From contig OY997591.1 in assembly GCA_963921825.1 (NCBI GenBank), forward strand, positions 52,863,031 to 52,927,030: a stretch of DNA of 64,000 nt, given 5' to 3'. This DNA comes from Erodium maritimum (taxonomy: Eukaryota; Streptophyta; Magnoliopsida; Geraniales; Geraniaceae). Of this stretch, positions 11,574-24,409 are shown piece by piece. The notes under the pieces were generated by a model, which did no database searches, was not told the origin of the DNA, and worked only from the letters and a program-made list of their open reading frames with translations. Each line of letters starts with the position of its first letter. Positions within the stretch are counted from its first letter, which is position 1. Made by a program: the position numbers and the translations under genes.

Positions 11574-12830
11574 TCACAACAACCTACACATCCTCTTGGA
11601 CATGTCTTGAAGAAAGAGTCTATGGATTGCCAAATCCTCAGGTTCTATATGAGAGGTATCCATATGCTGGAGTAAGCGGAACTCCTGGGTCAACAAATCT
11701 GAAGCCCGTAATTGCACCTCGTGGTGCTTCTCGATGTCCTTCAAGCTCTTGGTCAATGCGGCATCGTTAGGACTATCGACCTTTCCCTTCACCCTCCTCG
11801 CCTTTACGGCCTTCTAACCCTCAAGGCGGTGCCCGCGGACAGGTCTTGGACGGGAACCATCGACTTCTTGAACAACGGTTGTCAGGATATCCATCTAAGA
11901 CATTGGGTTGGTCAGCCCAAGAGTTCTCATTGTGTGATGACCATCAATCCCGATGAAATCACTGTTTTTCCTCGAGAACTCGTTTTAGAAATGTTGCACC
12001 CAGCAAGGCTTGTTTCTCACGAGGTTTTACCAGTGCTTCCAAGCAAAGACGTGATCGTATTTCTCCTCGTACTCCTTCTCCGCATCCTCCATTATCTGTT
12101 CATCACATTTTCAGATTGGTAGATGTGCTTGAACTTTGTCCAGCAGTTTTAAAACATATTCACCTTCTGGTTAATGGTACTCCAATGATGCTTGTAGTTC
12201 TTGGTCGGCCGCTTCGACGAAGGTTTTTGGAAGGTTGTGAGGGTGAGCTCTTGATGAATGGCATCCCAAAATTCGATTCCCGCCTAGTCGGCTCCCAACT
12301 CTAAGTTCTCCGAGTTCTTCATCTATGTAAACACCAGTGTCGCCTCCTCAAACCGAGTCCATTTATGGTAGGGACGGTTACAACCGGATTGGTCGGCTTG
12401 CGTCTCCCTTGGCAGCTCCATTGGCAGAGGTAGTGGGACTTGGATGCGTATATCTAGTCGTGGACGCTGCATTCCGGGTACGGGCATCCCAGTATAGCCC
12501 GAGCCGGCTGCCCAACTCGTTGTACCACCACACATCCTCCCACTAAGGAATGGAGAAGCTGAACCCAAGTACGCGTTGGAGAAATTGTATGCGGGGGAGG
12601 CCGGAACCGTCTCTTGCTCCTACGACGACGATGCGTACTTCTTCGGCTGGCCCCAAAACCACTCCTCCACTTCGTTGGAGTAGTGATGCGAAAATTGAAC
12701 GTAGTCCCAATTGCAGCATCCACCGCGTAGAAAGTTGTCATTGATATCGTCAGTCATGGTTGCAGGTGAAGAAGCGTCCCAGGAGATTGTGAAACCTGAA
12801 GGGTACTTGACGTGGTTGAAGTCGACCATG
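11574..12830 (-). pseudogene. Harbinger ORF1-like Myb/SANT pseudogene
   Basis: Read on the minus strand from an ATG at 12829, the translation passes through several frames but keeps the order of plant Harbinger ORF1 (Myb/SANT-like, NAM-associated) proteins. There is an N-terminal low-complexity part, then WTRFEEATLVFT (SANT start), IEFWDAIHQELTL, YKHHWSTINQKVNMF and CWTKFKHIY (about 12330-12110). The C-terminal end is an open stretch, 11792-11574, with DSPNDAALTKSLKDIEKHHE and a final DTSHIEPEDLAIHRLFLQDM-type helix. ORF1 proteins bind DNA and work with the Harbinger transposase. No transposase partner lies next to it; the nearest relic is at 1-506. Stops and frameshifts make it a pseudogene. 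A domesticated SANT gene is possible but less likely. Confidence 0.6.
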
Positions 12831-13389
12831 GTTGCAAGTGGAGAAACGGTCAGGGAGATTCTATAGTGGGGATGATCGAAGATACGCTAGAGAAAGTTAC
12901 AGCAGAAACGGTGGTGTCGTGAAGAAGAAGTAGGTCGTTGTTATTTAAATCTGAAATCAACTTTCGTCTTTGAATGCTCTTCGTCACGCTTCGTCTTACG
13001 ATTCGTTGGCTAGAGATTCAGTTGGGCTCGAATTTGTCGAATGGACCGAGGTCAAGATCTGCAGAATCTTCGACGTCGAAAACACACTTCGAATATATGA
13101 TGCAATTTTTCTATAATAAGTATGGATTCGACGCGCGCGAACTGATTTGATCTCGACGTTAATGTGGATGGTCTAATTTATTCGACCGAATTAAATATTT
13201 TAGTTATGTTTTATAATTAAGTCAAAATACTAGCCGGGCATAATTCTATATTCTGTTTTCATTTCATTATTTTATAGGTTAAATGTGATTTTAGTGACTC
13301 CAACTTCTAAAGCATATGCCATACGTGACATATTGATTTTATTGGATCAACAACTGTAGAAGCACACTAAAGTCAGGAGAACGGTGGAT
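12831..13389. other. Intergenic, no recognised feature
   Basis: Contains neither a clear gene nor a repeat boundary until the poly(T) marking the 3' end of the LINE at about 13389. Confidence 0.4.
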
Positions 13390-16375
13390 TTTTTTTGATC
13401 GACAATAGTATTAAAATGGTTCAGGTATAAAATCAACTTGAACGAGGACAAATCCTCCGGCAATACACAGAGCTGAGTAGAGTTACTCAGGCAATACAAG
13501 AGGGGACAAAACTGTCCAGAATATAACCAAAAACATACCAAAAGGAAACCATACATCGAAATAAAATACAGCCATCAAAACGATCTCAGTTTCTTCCTCA
13601 CAGAGCAAGAAGTAGGATGCCTCAGCCAGAGTTCATAGGAGATGTCACAATTCAGAGTTGTTATAACAACAACCGCGAAATAAAAAAGAAATTTTTTCTC
13701 TCTACAAAAAACGCCCCTTTCAACCGAACCTAACTCCTTCGCAGTCGCCCTCCTTGCCTCCTCCACCGGCGACGGCCCAGGCTTCGGTCAAGCTAGTCGC
13801 CGGTGGTGGCTCATCCTCCCCCTCTCCTCTCCCTTTCCCCCTTCTTTCTAACCTTCCCTTTTGCTTCTTCTGGCCGTTTTCGGAGTCCTCGTTTTCTCTC
13901 ATAGAACCGGTGTGGGAGATGTTTCGAGCTTTGCTTGTTCATTCCGGATATGTGGGTCGGCCAGGGCTTCGTTCTTCCCTCGCTCCGCCTCTACCTCCGT
14001 CCAACGACGTCCTCCTTCGGCGTTTCGACCCTGACCGGTGAACTAGTCTCAGATCTGCTTGTGGGAATCGTTTCATGTCCTTTAGGAGTGGATCGATGCA
14101 ATCCGGGGGTTTAGACCTTGTCTCGCGTGTGTTTCGCTTGGCTGGACGGCGACCGGAACTGTGGGTTGCTCCGGATTTTTATCTGTGTCTGTTGACTTTG
14201 GGCCGTGAACTCTTGCCCTTGTTTTAAGCCCGGACGAGGGTCTCTGTACTCTCTCCTTCCGACCTAGTGAAGATCAGGGACTTGGCTGCCGGTTTGTTGT
14301 AGCAGAACAGAGGAGCAATAGCTCAGAGTATTCCTCGGTTGCTGGGTGGCTGTTTCTGGAAGGGAGTCGGCCATTCTCGCGGAGTTTCAACAGTTTGACA
14401 GCCCTAGACTGGGTCTTTGGTGAGGCTCAATATCTATACCTTACTTCGTACTTGTTCATAGCTATCCATTTTTCCCTTTTCTAAATTTAGTACGATTTCA
14501 TTGTTTCCTCGTCTTGAGTTGACATGGGGCTCGTCGGTTGTGGTGTTGGCCCCCAATAGGTGGTTTGGGTCTTTGACCTATTTTGAAATTGTCTACTTTT
14601 AGATTAAGGTATAAGTGTTTCGGTGTTTCATCGTGTCGGTGTCTATTTTACTCGCTGAGTAGATGGATTCGATGAGATAATTTGTTTTGTACTTGTTCGG
14701 GTAAGGTTATATTTTGCTGTCGGGAGATTTTTGGGCTTCAAGTTTGTCAAATCCGGGTTTCTCAGACCTTAGTTTTCTTTGGAGCTGTTTGTGGGTTCAG
14801 GTCAATAGTTGACCTTGGTTACTAGCAGTGTATTTTCTTCATTCCGTTCTTCATGGTTGCTAAATCCGAGTATCAAGACTATGTTTTATTGAGCTTCATC
14901 TTAGTTAAAACGAGTTATTAGACTACTTCATACTGCTAGGTTGTGTTTGTTTCTTGGACTTGTTCGGTTTGTAAGGCCTAGTTGTCCTTTTTGTTTGTTT
15001 GTTGTGTATGTTTTAACTCTGTTTGCTTCAAGTTAGGTTTATCTGGTTATAAGAACCTTTGGTTGTGGTGTTTTGACGTGTCTTCATGACATGCTCTTTG
15101 TTGTATGTGAGGGTTGATCCCTTCTTCGTTGTTTTCATTTTGAAAACGATGAATTATCTATATATATTCGCCTTCCAAAAAAAATTCAGAGTTGTTTTAC
15201 AGATGAAGTAGGAGTAGTGTTGGACTTTATCCGGAATCACCTCGTCCCTAAAGGGGGAGCTGTTGAAGACAATATCGTTCCTTGATTTCCAAGTAAACCA
15301 AAGCATCAGAAAATAGATGGGATTACAGAATTTTGTGACCTTGTAAGGAGCAAATTGGGACCAGCAGAGAATGAGGGACTGAATATCTCTCGGGCTAACC
15401 CATGTAAAACCCCACGAATCAAATAATAAAGACCACACCAGCCAAGTCTTATGATAGTGCAAAAATAGATGAGGGGCACCTTCCAAATCACAGAAGCAAA
15501 AAGGGCCGAGAAGCTGGTACAGATCAAATTCAATCCCTCTGCAGTCAAGAAAGCATTTGGTGGGTACAACATCTAAAAGCACAGCCAGACAAACAATGAG
15601 ATTTTAGGAGGAACATTAACTGTCCAAAGGACTTTTGTCCAGGGTAAAAAAAGTTGCCTTGAGCTGCAAGTAATCCATAAGCTTTAGAAACCAAATAGAT
15701 TTCCCCTTTAGCTTGCCAAGATAATTCATCTGGATATTGAATACAAGCTGCAAAACCCAGAAGAAGGTGAAGAGAGTTCAACTCTCCTAACTCCCACCCT
15801 CTAAAGGCTCTCCTAAAACCCAGAAACTAAATCCCTTTGTACCAAATATGAGTCACTTTAAGAGATTTTTTGTTGCTCAGAAGAAATAATCTCACAAAGG
15901 AGAATTTTAAAGCAACATTTCCAGTCTAATGATCATGCCAGAAGTTAATCCTCTTCCCATCTCTCAGGGTCCAAGACAGACCTAAATGACCAAATAGATT
16001 CCTAAACTTTTCTTCCTCTGCCAGGTTTTGGATGTGGCCGAATACACTGTAATTGGGAGAAAGGGGCAAGAAGAAAAGATTCCAATCAAAACAAAGCCAA
16101 CCAAACTTGGAGCAGATAACCTTCTTCTAAAGAGATGAGTCATCCTAAGAAAATCTCCACCACCATTTTCCTAACAAAGAAAAATTCATAATCCTTAAGT
16201 TTCTAATCCGTAGACCTCCTTCTTCTATAGGTCTGCAGACTTTTTCCCAGCTGATTTTGTGCATAGCCTTTCTAGAAACATTATCATTCCATAGGAACCT
16301 CTTCCGCCACTTTTCTAACTCTCTGAACACCCCAACTGCAATTTTAAAGAGTGGCATATGAAACAGAAAAGGAAG
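13390..16375 (-). mobile_element. 5'-truncated LINE, interrupted
   Basis: Minus-strand non-LTR retrotransposon. The 5' end of what remains (about 16375-16145) encodes the end of the RT region, with FKIAVGVFRELEKWRKRFLW and EEGGLRIRNLRIMN. A degenerate zf-RVT zinc-binding region follows (15781-15154), with AYGLLAAQ, VVPTKCFLDCRG and WFTWKSRNDIVF. The ORF2 end and 3' UTR lie at 13660-13390, finishing in a poly(A) that reads as eight Ts near 13389-13396. The reading is split by the retroposon at 13663-15182. Endonuclease and core RT are missing, so the copy is a dead, 5'-truncated insertion. A target duplication was not found. Confidence 0.7.
13663..15182 (+). mobile_element. Non-coding polyadenylated retroposon
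   Basis: A 1.52-kb plus-strand insertion within the LINE. It is flanked by a perfect 14-bp target duplication AATTCAGAGTTGTT (13649-13662 and 15183-15196) and ends in an A-run just before the right copy. The 5' half is GC-rich and the 3' half T-rich, like LINE untranslated regions. A 95-codon open stretch (13754-14041) has no recognisable domain. A long TSD plus a 3' A-tail indicates target-primed reverse transcription using LINE machinery, so I read it as a non-autonomous LINE derivative or processed transcript. A related copy appears at about 44240-45350. Confidence 0.7.
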
Positions 16376-19300
16376 TTCTTTTTCTTTTTGTGGTTAGTTA
16401 TGTAACATTGTATTATCTTTTTATGAGGACAATGAACAGAACAATTTATTGGCTTGTAAAGATCGTTTTTTCATCCCTTATGTAAGAGTGATAGGGATCT
16501 AATATTTATGCACCACTTCATATATCCTTATTATCGACGTTAGTCACGTTTAAAGATAAAAAAATGTATTTCAATACTATCTTCTATGTGTATAAGTGGA
16601 TATCTATATGTGGTTTATTATATGATTGGAAATTTTTTTACGTGTTATGATAAGAAAATAAAAGTAATAGATATACTCACTAATGAATAAACATTTTTTA
16701 TAGCTACTTTGCAAAAAGAGCCTGCGTCTTCGTATAAGATTTGTTTGTAGTATCGTCGACATTTCTTTTCCCTTCTCTTTGAATGTTCAATCAATTTCCT
16801 ACTCCTCTACCTCTCCTCATTTCTTTGAAATGACGCTTAATTTATAGACAACCACTTATTTGGTGGTAATGTTGAATGGAGTTTCGTGGTATGACCTATC
16901 TGATTATAATGACTACTTTTGAGTCCTCTCGGAGGCCAAAGGAGGAGACTTGGGAGGCTCCAACGAGGCAACAACGGGGCCAGCGAAAACATTTCAAAGA
17001 ACGAGGGTATATGGGGTTCTATGCTTATTGTGGTAGGGCCGGTAGGGTTTTGGATAGTTTGAGATCGGTAAGGCCAGTCCCTACAACAGCTGGTATGTAG
17101 AAGGAATGGACTAGGAACGGACTTAGGGATGTAGAAGGAATGAGCCACTTAACAGCTGGTATAGTAGGAGGTACAGACTATAGAAGGATTCGGAACTGGT
17201 CGGAGAATTGCAAGTGAGACCGTGGTGAAAAGTAGAGCTCTTTTGTAGTGATGGTCGATCTTGTGATTCTCCCAAACGACACATAAGACAACTACAAAAA
17301 CCAGGCAAGGACTTCTAAGAAGCCTTTCCATTCCCCATGGGTCTTAGGCATGAGCATTGGATGGATGAGAGGAGGAACGTCCTATACCAATCCAGATCAG
17401 GCTCCCCTAGTCCATTCTTTCAAGATAGGGCACCCCATCTTTTCCAAGTGACACAAGAAAACCCAACACTAGATCACCTCAATTTGACAATTACGGGTGC
17501 CCACCTAGAGGCCAAGATATTCATCGTATAACTTGGTTTGAGTAATTAGACTCTTATGCTCATTTGCATGCCAAATTGATCTCTCTACTGCATGCGAGGA
17601 AAAGCATGACAGACTATTGTGGTCTTGAGCACTGGTCCTCGATTATATTATGGACCTTAAGGATTATCCTATTGTTACGTACTTTGAACTATATACCTTA
17701 ATATATTAATAAAATAGTTTATTTATCCTTCAAAGAAAACAATGTATAAGTTAGAAAGAATCAATCACATGGGGTTAGCATCAAAACTAAATTAAATATA
17801 CTAAACAATTTTAAAACCTAAATATATTATATCAGAATACTTAATTAAATATTAGCCTTATAATCTCAATTTTAAATACAATTATTTTCACCTTTTTTTA
17901 TTTTGTATGAACATAAGCAAATAAAATTATTGGAGGTTAGAAATAAGAATACAACGAAGATCCCAAATCCCAGACACTCCTAGAAAGACTCTAAACTTGA
18001 CAATAGGTCCGACCAATCTTATTTGCCAGACCAAATAGGGAAGAAATCATTATCTTCATATTGATAAGCTCAAGCACGACCTAACATTCACTTCTAATCC
18101 ACATCCATGGATGTGGGTTGGCCTCCAACAACCGAAGACTGTCCCTTATGGTCCTGTCTCAAACACTTCCTCTGTCTCAATCTGTCAAATGAAATCCATA
18201 CCTACTAAGTCACTTTCCTTGAAAAGCGCCCGTCTACATTGATGGAAGAGGTATCACTATGTAGTTGATCTATTGTTTGATTTCCTGGAAGATAGGGTTT
18301 CCAGATGATTGTTGCGTAAACTTACGCTACTTCTTAGATGCCCTCTAGTCTATGTCTATAGTGCTTACTAACCATATCATTTCTTCTCTCATTAGGATAG
18401 TCCATTCGCAAACCTTTATATTCCTGGCTTTCTAGATATCTCAGAGGATGAGCGTTATCTTGACCCTTAGATTTGGGGCTTGTCGCGAGAATGTCCTGAA
18501 GACAGGATCCCAATCGTCCTCTTAAGTCGATCGTAGGAGCCTACTGATCTAGCAAAATTCTATAGAAAATAGGTCGGTTATGAAGAAGTAGATCTCCATC
18601 TCCTCCCCCATCAAGACAAAAGGGGGCAGAGATCAAAATATATAATCTCATATACTTTAGGCGTGTGCCTACGTGAGCATGTATACAAGATGAATTTATA
18701 AATCTTCCGCAAAACTGTGAGATTGCAAATGGAACTCCATATGTCCGAATGAGCACTAGGAGGGCCCTGGTCATATTCTAAGAGGTTGTCTTCGTATTAG
18801 ACTTGTTAGTCGATGTCCATAAACTCCGACACCCTATGACAATTTAAGCTTGTTCTTGAAGACTTTACTCAAGCCTGATGTCCTAATAGGAAAGGTTGAT
18901 TACAAAGCGATGTTGTACCCAGTCCTAAGGTTATCCTCTCCCTTTTCTTAATCAATTATTGTGTCGAGTAGATACTCAACCACATAAAACTTGAGCTTTT
19001 CCACCACTAGCCTTCAGACTGAGGTTGTTGGGAAATTCCAGGATTTGAAAACCTATGATACTAAATTGCTCCCATCTATGAGGGATTTCCACATTTATTA
19101 CCCAAAAGTACTACGGTCCGGAAGGGCCACATATCCTTGCACCATATTGACATCTTGCCTAGTATCTCAACATATCCTCAAATGTAGTCACCACCTTGAA
19201 ACGCTGCTTCGGGTACAGATATAGAAGATTGTTTCATCGAAAAGACCATCAAGCATAATTCCTAACATCCTACCTAAACCATAGTTGGGAGGGACAGACA

Positions 19301-20045
19301 CCAACTAGGTCTTGCCCACTCCATAACTAGGAGGGATATGCACATTATGGGACTTGGTTGCGGTGTTGTGTCCCATGGAAAACACCCCCACTTATAGTGT
19401 CACAAAGAACGAAAGAGGAAAAAGGCTTAAGTCATTGAGTCGAAAGAAATGGGGCCTGCATCCCATTGACACAATTCTTGCAGATAAGTTTCAGGAACAT
19501 CATATCAGGTCTAGAAAACATGCTCGCCAAGATCAATGAAATGATCTATGGGATACGGAGCGCTGAGGAGGAAAAGCGTCTCGAACCCACGGTTAGCATC
19601 AACTTACTATTCTCTTCTACTGATTGATGTGATCCTTGGTCTACTATCACACCTCTCACAAAAAGAAACATGTCCCCCTCATAGGATTATGCGGTAGTCA
19701 GGCTATCTAGTATGTATCAGGTCGAGTCACAATTGGTCGCCCGTAGAGCATAGATTTTCTTTACCTTCCTAATTACCAGGATTAGGCGGTAGTCAGACCA
19801 TCTAATATGAAAACCAATTCACATGAAAATATTTTATTTTATATCAAATGTTCTGTATATTATATCTATCATGAATATTTACATACGAACCATTAATTGA
19901 ATATCAGTATAATTACCATTTTTACCTATTATATATAACGTGTTAGCTCTCACGCCAGGAGCGAACATACGACCATAGCCGGAGGGGTTTCCATTGACCC
20001 AAACAATTTGGAGAATCAGACGAGGTCTGCTATATAGTCTCGTTA
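16376..20045. other. Long stretch without recognised genes
   Basis: 16380-16850 and 17690-17950 are AT-rich. 16850-17530 and 18000-19680 have balanced composition with scattered short frames but no motif I can name; 18540-19250 may be another decayed retroelement protein on the minus strand. A diverged direct repeat containing 'gcggtagtcag' occurs at about 19683-19714 and 19778-19808. Confidence 0.35.
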
Positions 20046-21031
20046 TGTAAGAACCGCTTCCAGTTGATCCCGGTCGAACCGGAGACTTTTAAGACAAATT
20101 TGACTTTCTACCGGAAAAGTCAACTGAGGACTCAGGAGGTCACTCGAGGCTTTTATGGGGCCCAAAAAGCTTAGCCGTCATCACGGTTGGCTTAATTGGG
20201 CCGTTTCCATTCATTTAAGTATAATATTGAAGGAAGTCAAAATTGGTCAAAACCGAGCTTTTTATCGAGTCAATACAATTAATTTTGGACTGTTGGATTT
20301 TAAATGGAAGAGAGTGGTCCCCACTATGCCAAGTGTCACTAATAGCTTGGAGGAAAGGAAAGAGGCTCAAATGTCATCTCTACCCTCATTAGTTGTCCAT
20401 AAAAGGGACAAAAACTAAAGGGTTTTTGGTCTTTTTCACCTCTAGGTCTTTTAAGGCATTAGATGGCACAAATTCATTTCAATTTCTCTAGTGTTGGCCG
20501 AAAATTGAGAGGAGGAAGAGCTTGGAGCTCCCATGGTGGCTTGAAGAGAAAGCAAGAGAAAAGAGAGACCTTTTGTACCAATCTCCACCCAAATCCTCTC
20601 CAAAATACCTTCATCTTCATCAACACATTCTCCTAGAGGTATGGATACTCTCAACTCTTCATTTCATCTACTCTCATCTCTTGGGTTTTTGTGGGTTCTG
20701 GCTTGAAGTTGTTCAACTAGCTTTGTTTTGGTTATTTGGAGAAGAAGTAGTGGAGTAGGAGGTTTGGATTGTGCTCTTTTTGAAGCTTTGATGAACCCAT
20801 TTGAGGGTGTTGTTGTTGGATGACTTTAGATGAACTTTTGGGAGTTTTTGATTTGATTGTGATTTGGAGAATACTTGGAAACTTTTTTATTTGTTGATTC
20901 CTACCATGGGTAGAGGAGTTTTGGAGGTATTTGGTGGTTTTAGGAGCTGGAAATGGTTAAAAATGGAGTTTGGTTGTGGATTTTCGGAGAAAGGGAGCTG
21001 GAGGTTGAAGAAGGGCGTAACTGCCCTGGAG

Positions 21032-21166
21032 CGTCACAGATCCGTGACGGATCCCGTGACGGGCGACGTCACGGCTCCGTGAGGGAGACCGTGACGGCAC
21101 ACGTCACGGCTCCGTGACGACTTCCGTGAGGGTCGGTGTCACGGCTCCGTGACAGTGTCCGTGACC
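21032..21166. repeat. Cluster of CGTCACGG/CCGTGACG inverted repeats
   Basis: About 135 bp packed with 'cgtcacggctccgtgacg'-type near-palindromes and single half-sites (at least eight half-sites), within the solo LTR. The same motif cluster recurs in the leader of the chromovirus at 51876, near 57992-58097. Confidence 0.8.
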
Positions 21167-22149
21167 GACCAGTCTGGGGGATTTTGAAGGGTTTTTCCAC
21201 CGTTTCGATCTTGTTTTGGAGCTGAACTTTTGAAAGGGTTTTGGGGACCTTTTGTTACTGTTAAGTAGGACCTAATTAGGGTTGTTTTGTGTTCAAAGAC
21301 CACAAGACCTTGAAGAACGAAGAGCTTGAAGAACGAAGAGCTTGAAGAACGAAGACCTTACCGGTACCCGTGTGAAGAACGGTGTGGTGACTATCGTTTT
21401 TGACATCAGAGTGATGAGAGGAAGACCGCGAGGTAGAGAAAGTCTTAATTTCTTAATTAACGCTTAGTATGCATGATTAGGATAATAAAATCGGAAAGGT
21501 CCTAGAATTGCCTATAAGATGCGAATAACTAGAATAATCGTATTTCAATTACTAATAAATGGATGAGTCTAGTATGCATGCTTAGGACGATGACAATTAG
21601 TGAAGTGTGCTTTCAATACTTGGGAAATTGATTTACTGGTAGAGAGGTTGTGAAGAGCTCTCGGATTAGTTGTGTGCTAGGTTCACATGCTTGGTTGCTA
21701 ATTACTAGGTTAACTTAAGGGTCTAATGAAACTAGATTAGCTTGTATGATTGAATACCTAATTGATCGTTCACTTGTTGATTGATTGGTTGAATGCGTAC
21801 TTGGTTGAATGATTGTGTTGATATAATTGTTGATTGAACGGATGATCGAGTATGACCGGTTGTGCCAAGGGGTACAATCAAGTGATCGATGTACCGATGG
21901 TTCGTGACAGGTAAGTATGACGGTAAGGGTAATTGTGGGTACGAATCCCGTGTGGTATGTATTGATGAACGTGTGTACTTGTAAGATTGAGGATTAAGTG
22001 AATGCCTTTGGTGTATTGTTGTGAAAGTGTGATTCGATGAGTGTTGGTTGATGGACGTGTTATTGTATGTTTCCCTTATTCTTATTCTTGAAATGTATGC
22101 TTGCTTGCTTGTTGTTTGTCTGTCTGTTGCTTGGTTCGGTACTACACCG

Positions 22150-22174
22150 GGGGGGGGGGGGGGGGGGGGGGGGG
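22150..22174. repeat. Poly(G) run
   Basis: About 24-25 consecutive G residues within the solo LTR. The exact length may be unreliable because of sequencing or assembly error. Confidence 0.8.
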
Positions 22175-22280
22175 TAATCCGGTGCCGTTGTGGTGGTTGA
22201 AGTTGGACAGATACAGGGAGATATTGACTGAGTATTGGAGCCTGAGGGCATTGATTAGGATATTACGAGAATTGATTATT

Positions 22281-22424
22281 GACAAATCCTGCGGGATATT
22301 TATTGATTATTGGCAGATCCTGCGGGATATTTATTGATTATTGGCAGATCCCGCGGGATATTTATTGATTACTGGCAGATCCTGCGGGATATTTATTGAT
22401 TATTGGCAGATCCTGCTGGATATT
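22281..22424. repeat. 31-bp minisatellite, about 4.6 units
   Basis: Unit begins 'ggcagatcctgcgggata' and ends 'tttattgattatt'. Each unit carries the near-palindrome ATCCTGCGGGAT; one unit has the perfect form ATCCCGCGGGAT. Lies within the solo LTR. Confidence 0.9.
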
Positions 22425-23071
22425 GAGTGGATTATTTCATGAGAGATGGTTACTGAGGTTTCACTCAAGGGCGTGCGTCCCAGTGGAGCACCACCTTGGT
22501 TCCCTATGACATATGGTCCTTTGGAGGCATTTATGGGAATCCCGATGATAAGCGCCCATTTGGGATTGTTTCCGGTGCCCCGACGCATGTGCTTCCTCTG
22601 GACCAAGGGAAAATCTGATATGATATGGATACTCTGGTGGATCGGAATATGGGAACCAATGTGATTCCAGAATCTATCCATGGATCGGAGGCTTGAGAAA
22701 GCGAGTGGTTGGCGTGATATTGATTGCTCCCATTTAGTGAGTCTTGGTTCGTTATAGTATTTTCATGGGATTTCTTAAGTCATTATTATCGTTGAAAACG
22801 CTATACAATTTCATTCCACTGACTCCATAGCTTTTCTTTGATTATTAGTGTTTACTCGTTTCCATTTATGATGGTTTCCTATTTTATTATAATGTTCTTT
22901 ATTTGTCTCCGAGAAGTTATCGTTATCCTTGAGAATGTGCTATTGTTCTCATTGCTTTTTATTCGTTTATTTTATCTTTTGGTTTAAGGGTTTTAAGTAC
23001 TTTTGTGACTTCAAACTAAAGCAGTTTCAATATTAAACTTGGAGGCTATAGTTGTTTACGATTTTCCCTAC

Positions 23072-23085
23072 TGAGCGTAAGCTCA
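23072..23085 (+). other. Conserved LTR stem-loop (solo LTR copy)
   Basis: TGAGCGTAAGCTCA: 5-bp inverted repeat TGAGC/GCTCA around GTAA, ending 304 bp before the LTR 3' end and followed about 27 bp later by ACAGGT. The same motif is present in four other LTRs in the window at 277-309 bp from the end. Confidence 0.75.
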
Positions 23086-23394
23086 CCCCTATTTGTTTAT
23101 TTATTGTGTGTACAGGTATGCTTGAGTGATGGGGAATTCGAGGCTCGGGAGCTTCCGGATGGCTTGAGGATTGTATTAGAGATGTGTTGGTCCACATCGC
23201 TGAACTTTATTTATCTTTTGTTACCGGTCAAAGTTTTGACACTATACTCGAAATTGTGGATTTAATTATTAAGAAATATTTTGGACTCGCTTTTAGCTTT
23301 AAAAGAATTAATTACCGTTTTACTACTTTTATCTCGGTTGTTTCAGGTCACGTCTCGAGTCCGGCCAAAATCGGATTTGGGGCGTGGCACGTTA

Positions 23395-24264
23395 GGTCCA
23401 ATGAAGCAATTGCGGGGAAGCTGGACGTTGCGGAGGAGAAGCATCCTGCACCCATCACGATCGGTTGTTGCTGATTGTTCACCTCCACTAGTTCCTACGC
23501 TCCCTCCCCGAACTAGGCACGTTACTTCTTAAGTTAGTGACTTCTTTAGATGGATCCACGAGCATTCAAGTTATAATGGTTGGCCTTAAGACGAGCTACA
23601 ATTGATTGCTTTTAATTTTATGTTCTTATTTCTAATAGATTATTTTCAATCCCTATTTGGTTTCAAATATCTGTTTACTTCTCGGATATTCTTAAAAGAT
23701 CAGTTGTATATCTATTTATCTGTCTACATCGAGATGGTCTCCTCCCCACTTTTCTTATTAATATGTGTTTCATTTGCTAAACAAATATTCTTATTCCGTC
23801 TTGATTCCAATGATAATAGTGATTATTTATTTATTTTTACCATAAACACATATACTTCATCACCTATCCTGAATGAGATGTCGTCCATACGAGTAACTTT
23901 TTCATTTACTTACATTAAAAGCCCTATAATAGAAAATGATTTCTTACAACTCTCGTTGGTCAATGAAACTTGCTTTCTACTGTGACGGTCCTAGACTTAA
24001 TTAACTGCATATTTTTTTAGAAGTAATTCAAGAAGTTAGTTGGTGTTTCAAAAGTAAAGCAAATATTGTGAGTTTACGAGGTCCTGGATCACGTGATAAT
24101 ACGCAAGCAATTACGCAATGAAAGAGAAGATAAAAGTAAGAAGGAATTAAAATTAGATTTTCGGAGTATGGCATGGTTTGCTTCTTTGATGGGGTCGGTT
24201 CTCTTTTTTCCCTACTTTTGGTCTTTGACAGACTTTTCCCAGTCCCCTCTTGCATGTTATTACC
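23395..24264. other. Upstream region of the ACS gene
   Basis: Sequence between the solo LTR and the ACS TATA box. An AT-rich 127-codon frame (23602-23985) looks like chance. A perfect G-box core CACGTG sits at 24090-24095, about 175 bp upstream of the TATA box; G-boxes bind bZIP/bHLH factors and are frequent in stress- and light-regulated plant promoters. Its use here is inference. Confidence 0.5.
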
Positions 24265-24273
24265 CTATAAATA
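24265..24273 (+). promoter_or_regulatory. TATA box of ACS gene
   Basis: CTATAAATA lies about 137-145 bp upstream of the start codon. This places transcription start near 24295-24305, with a 5' UTR of roughly 110 nt that contains no upstream ATG in the stretch I read. Confidence 0.75.
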
Positions 24274-24409
24274 CCCTCACTCCGACCACCCAAACACAAC
24301 ATTTCTTTCCCTCTCTCGCACTCATTAACAAGATATATTATATCGCTCTCTTGTACGTACTTAATCAATTTCTACAGCAGCGTATAATCGATTAATTGAT
24401 CATCGACCA

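Larger units (their letters stand above)
20046..23389 (+). mobile_element. Solo LTR of a chromovirus (gypsy)
   Basis: Begins TGTAAGAACCGC and ends GGGGCGTGGCA, and is flanked by a perfect 5-bp target duplication CGTTA (20041-20045 and 23390-23394). Both ends match the ends of the other chromovirus LTRs in this window, and the orientation is plus. Length is 3,344 bp, enlarged by a G-run at about 22150-22174 and a 31-bp minisatellite at 22281-22424. There is no internal domain, so it is a solo LTR left by LTR-LTR recombination. The penultimate end is GGCA where the other copies have GACA. Confidence 0.9.

Noticed and set aside
23602..23985. 127-codon plus-strand frame rich in Phe, Leu and Ile upstream of ACS
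   Set aside because: Its hydrophobic content follows from AT-rich DNA; no membrane-protein family recognised and no gene signals.
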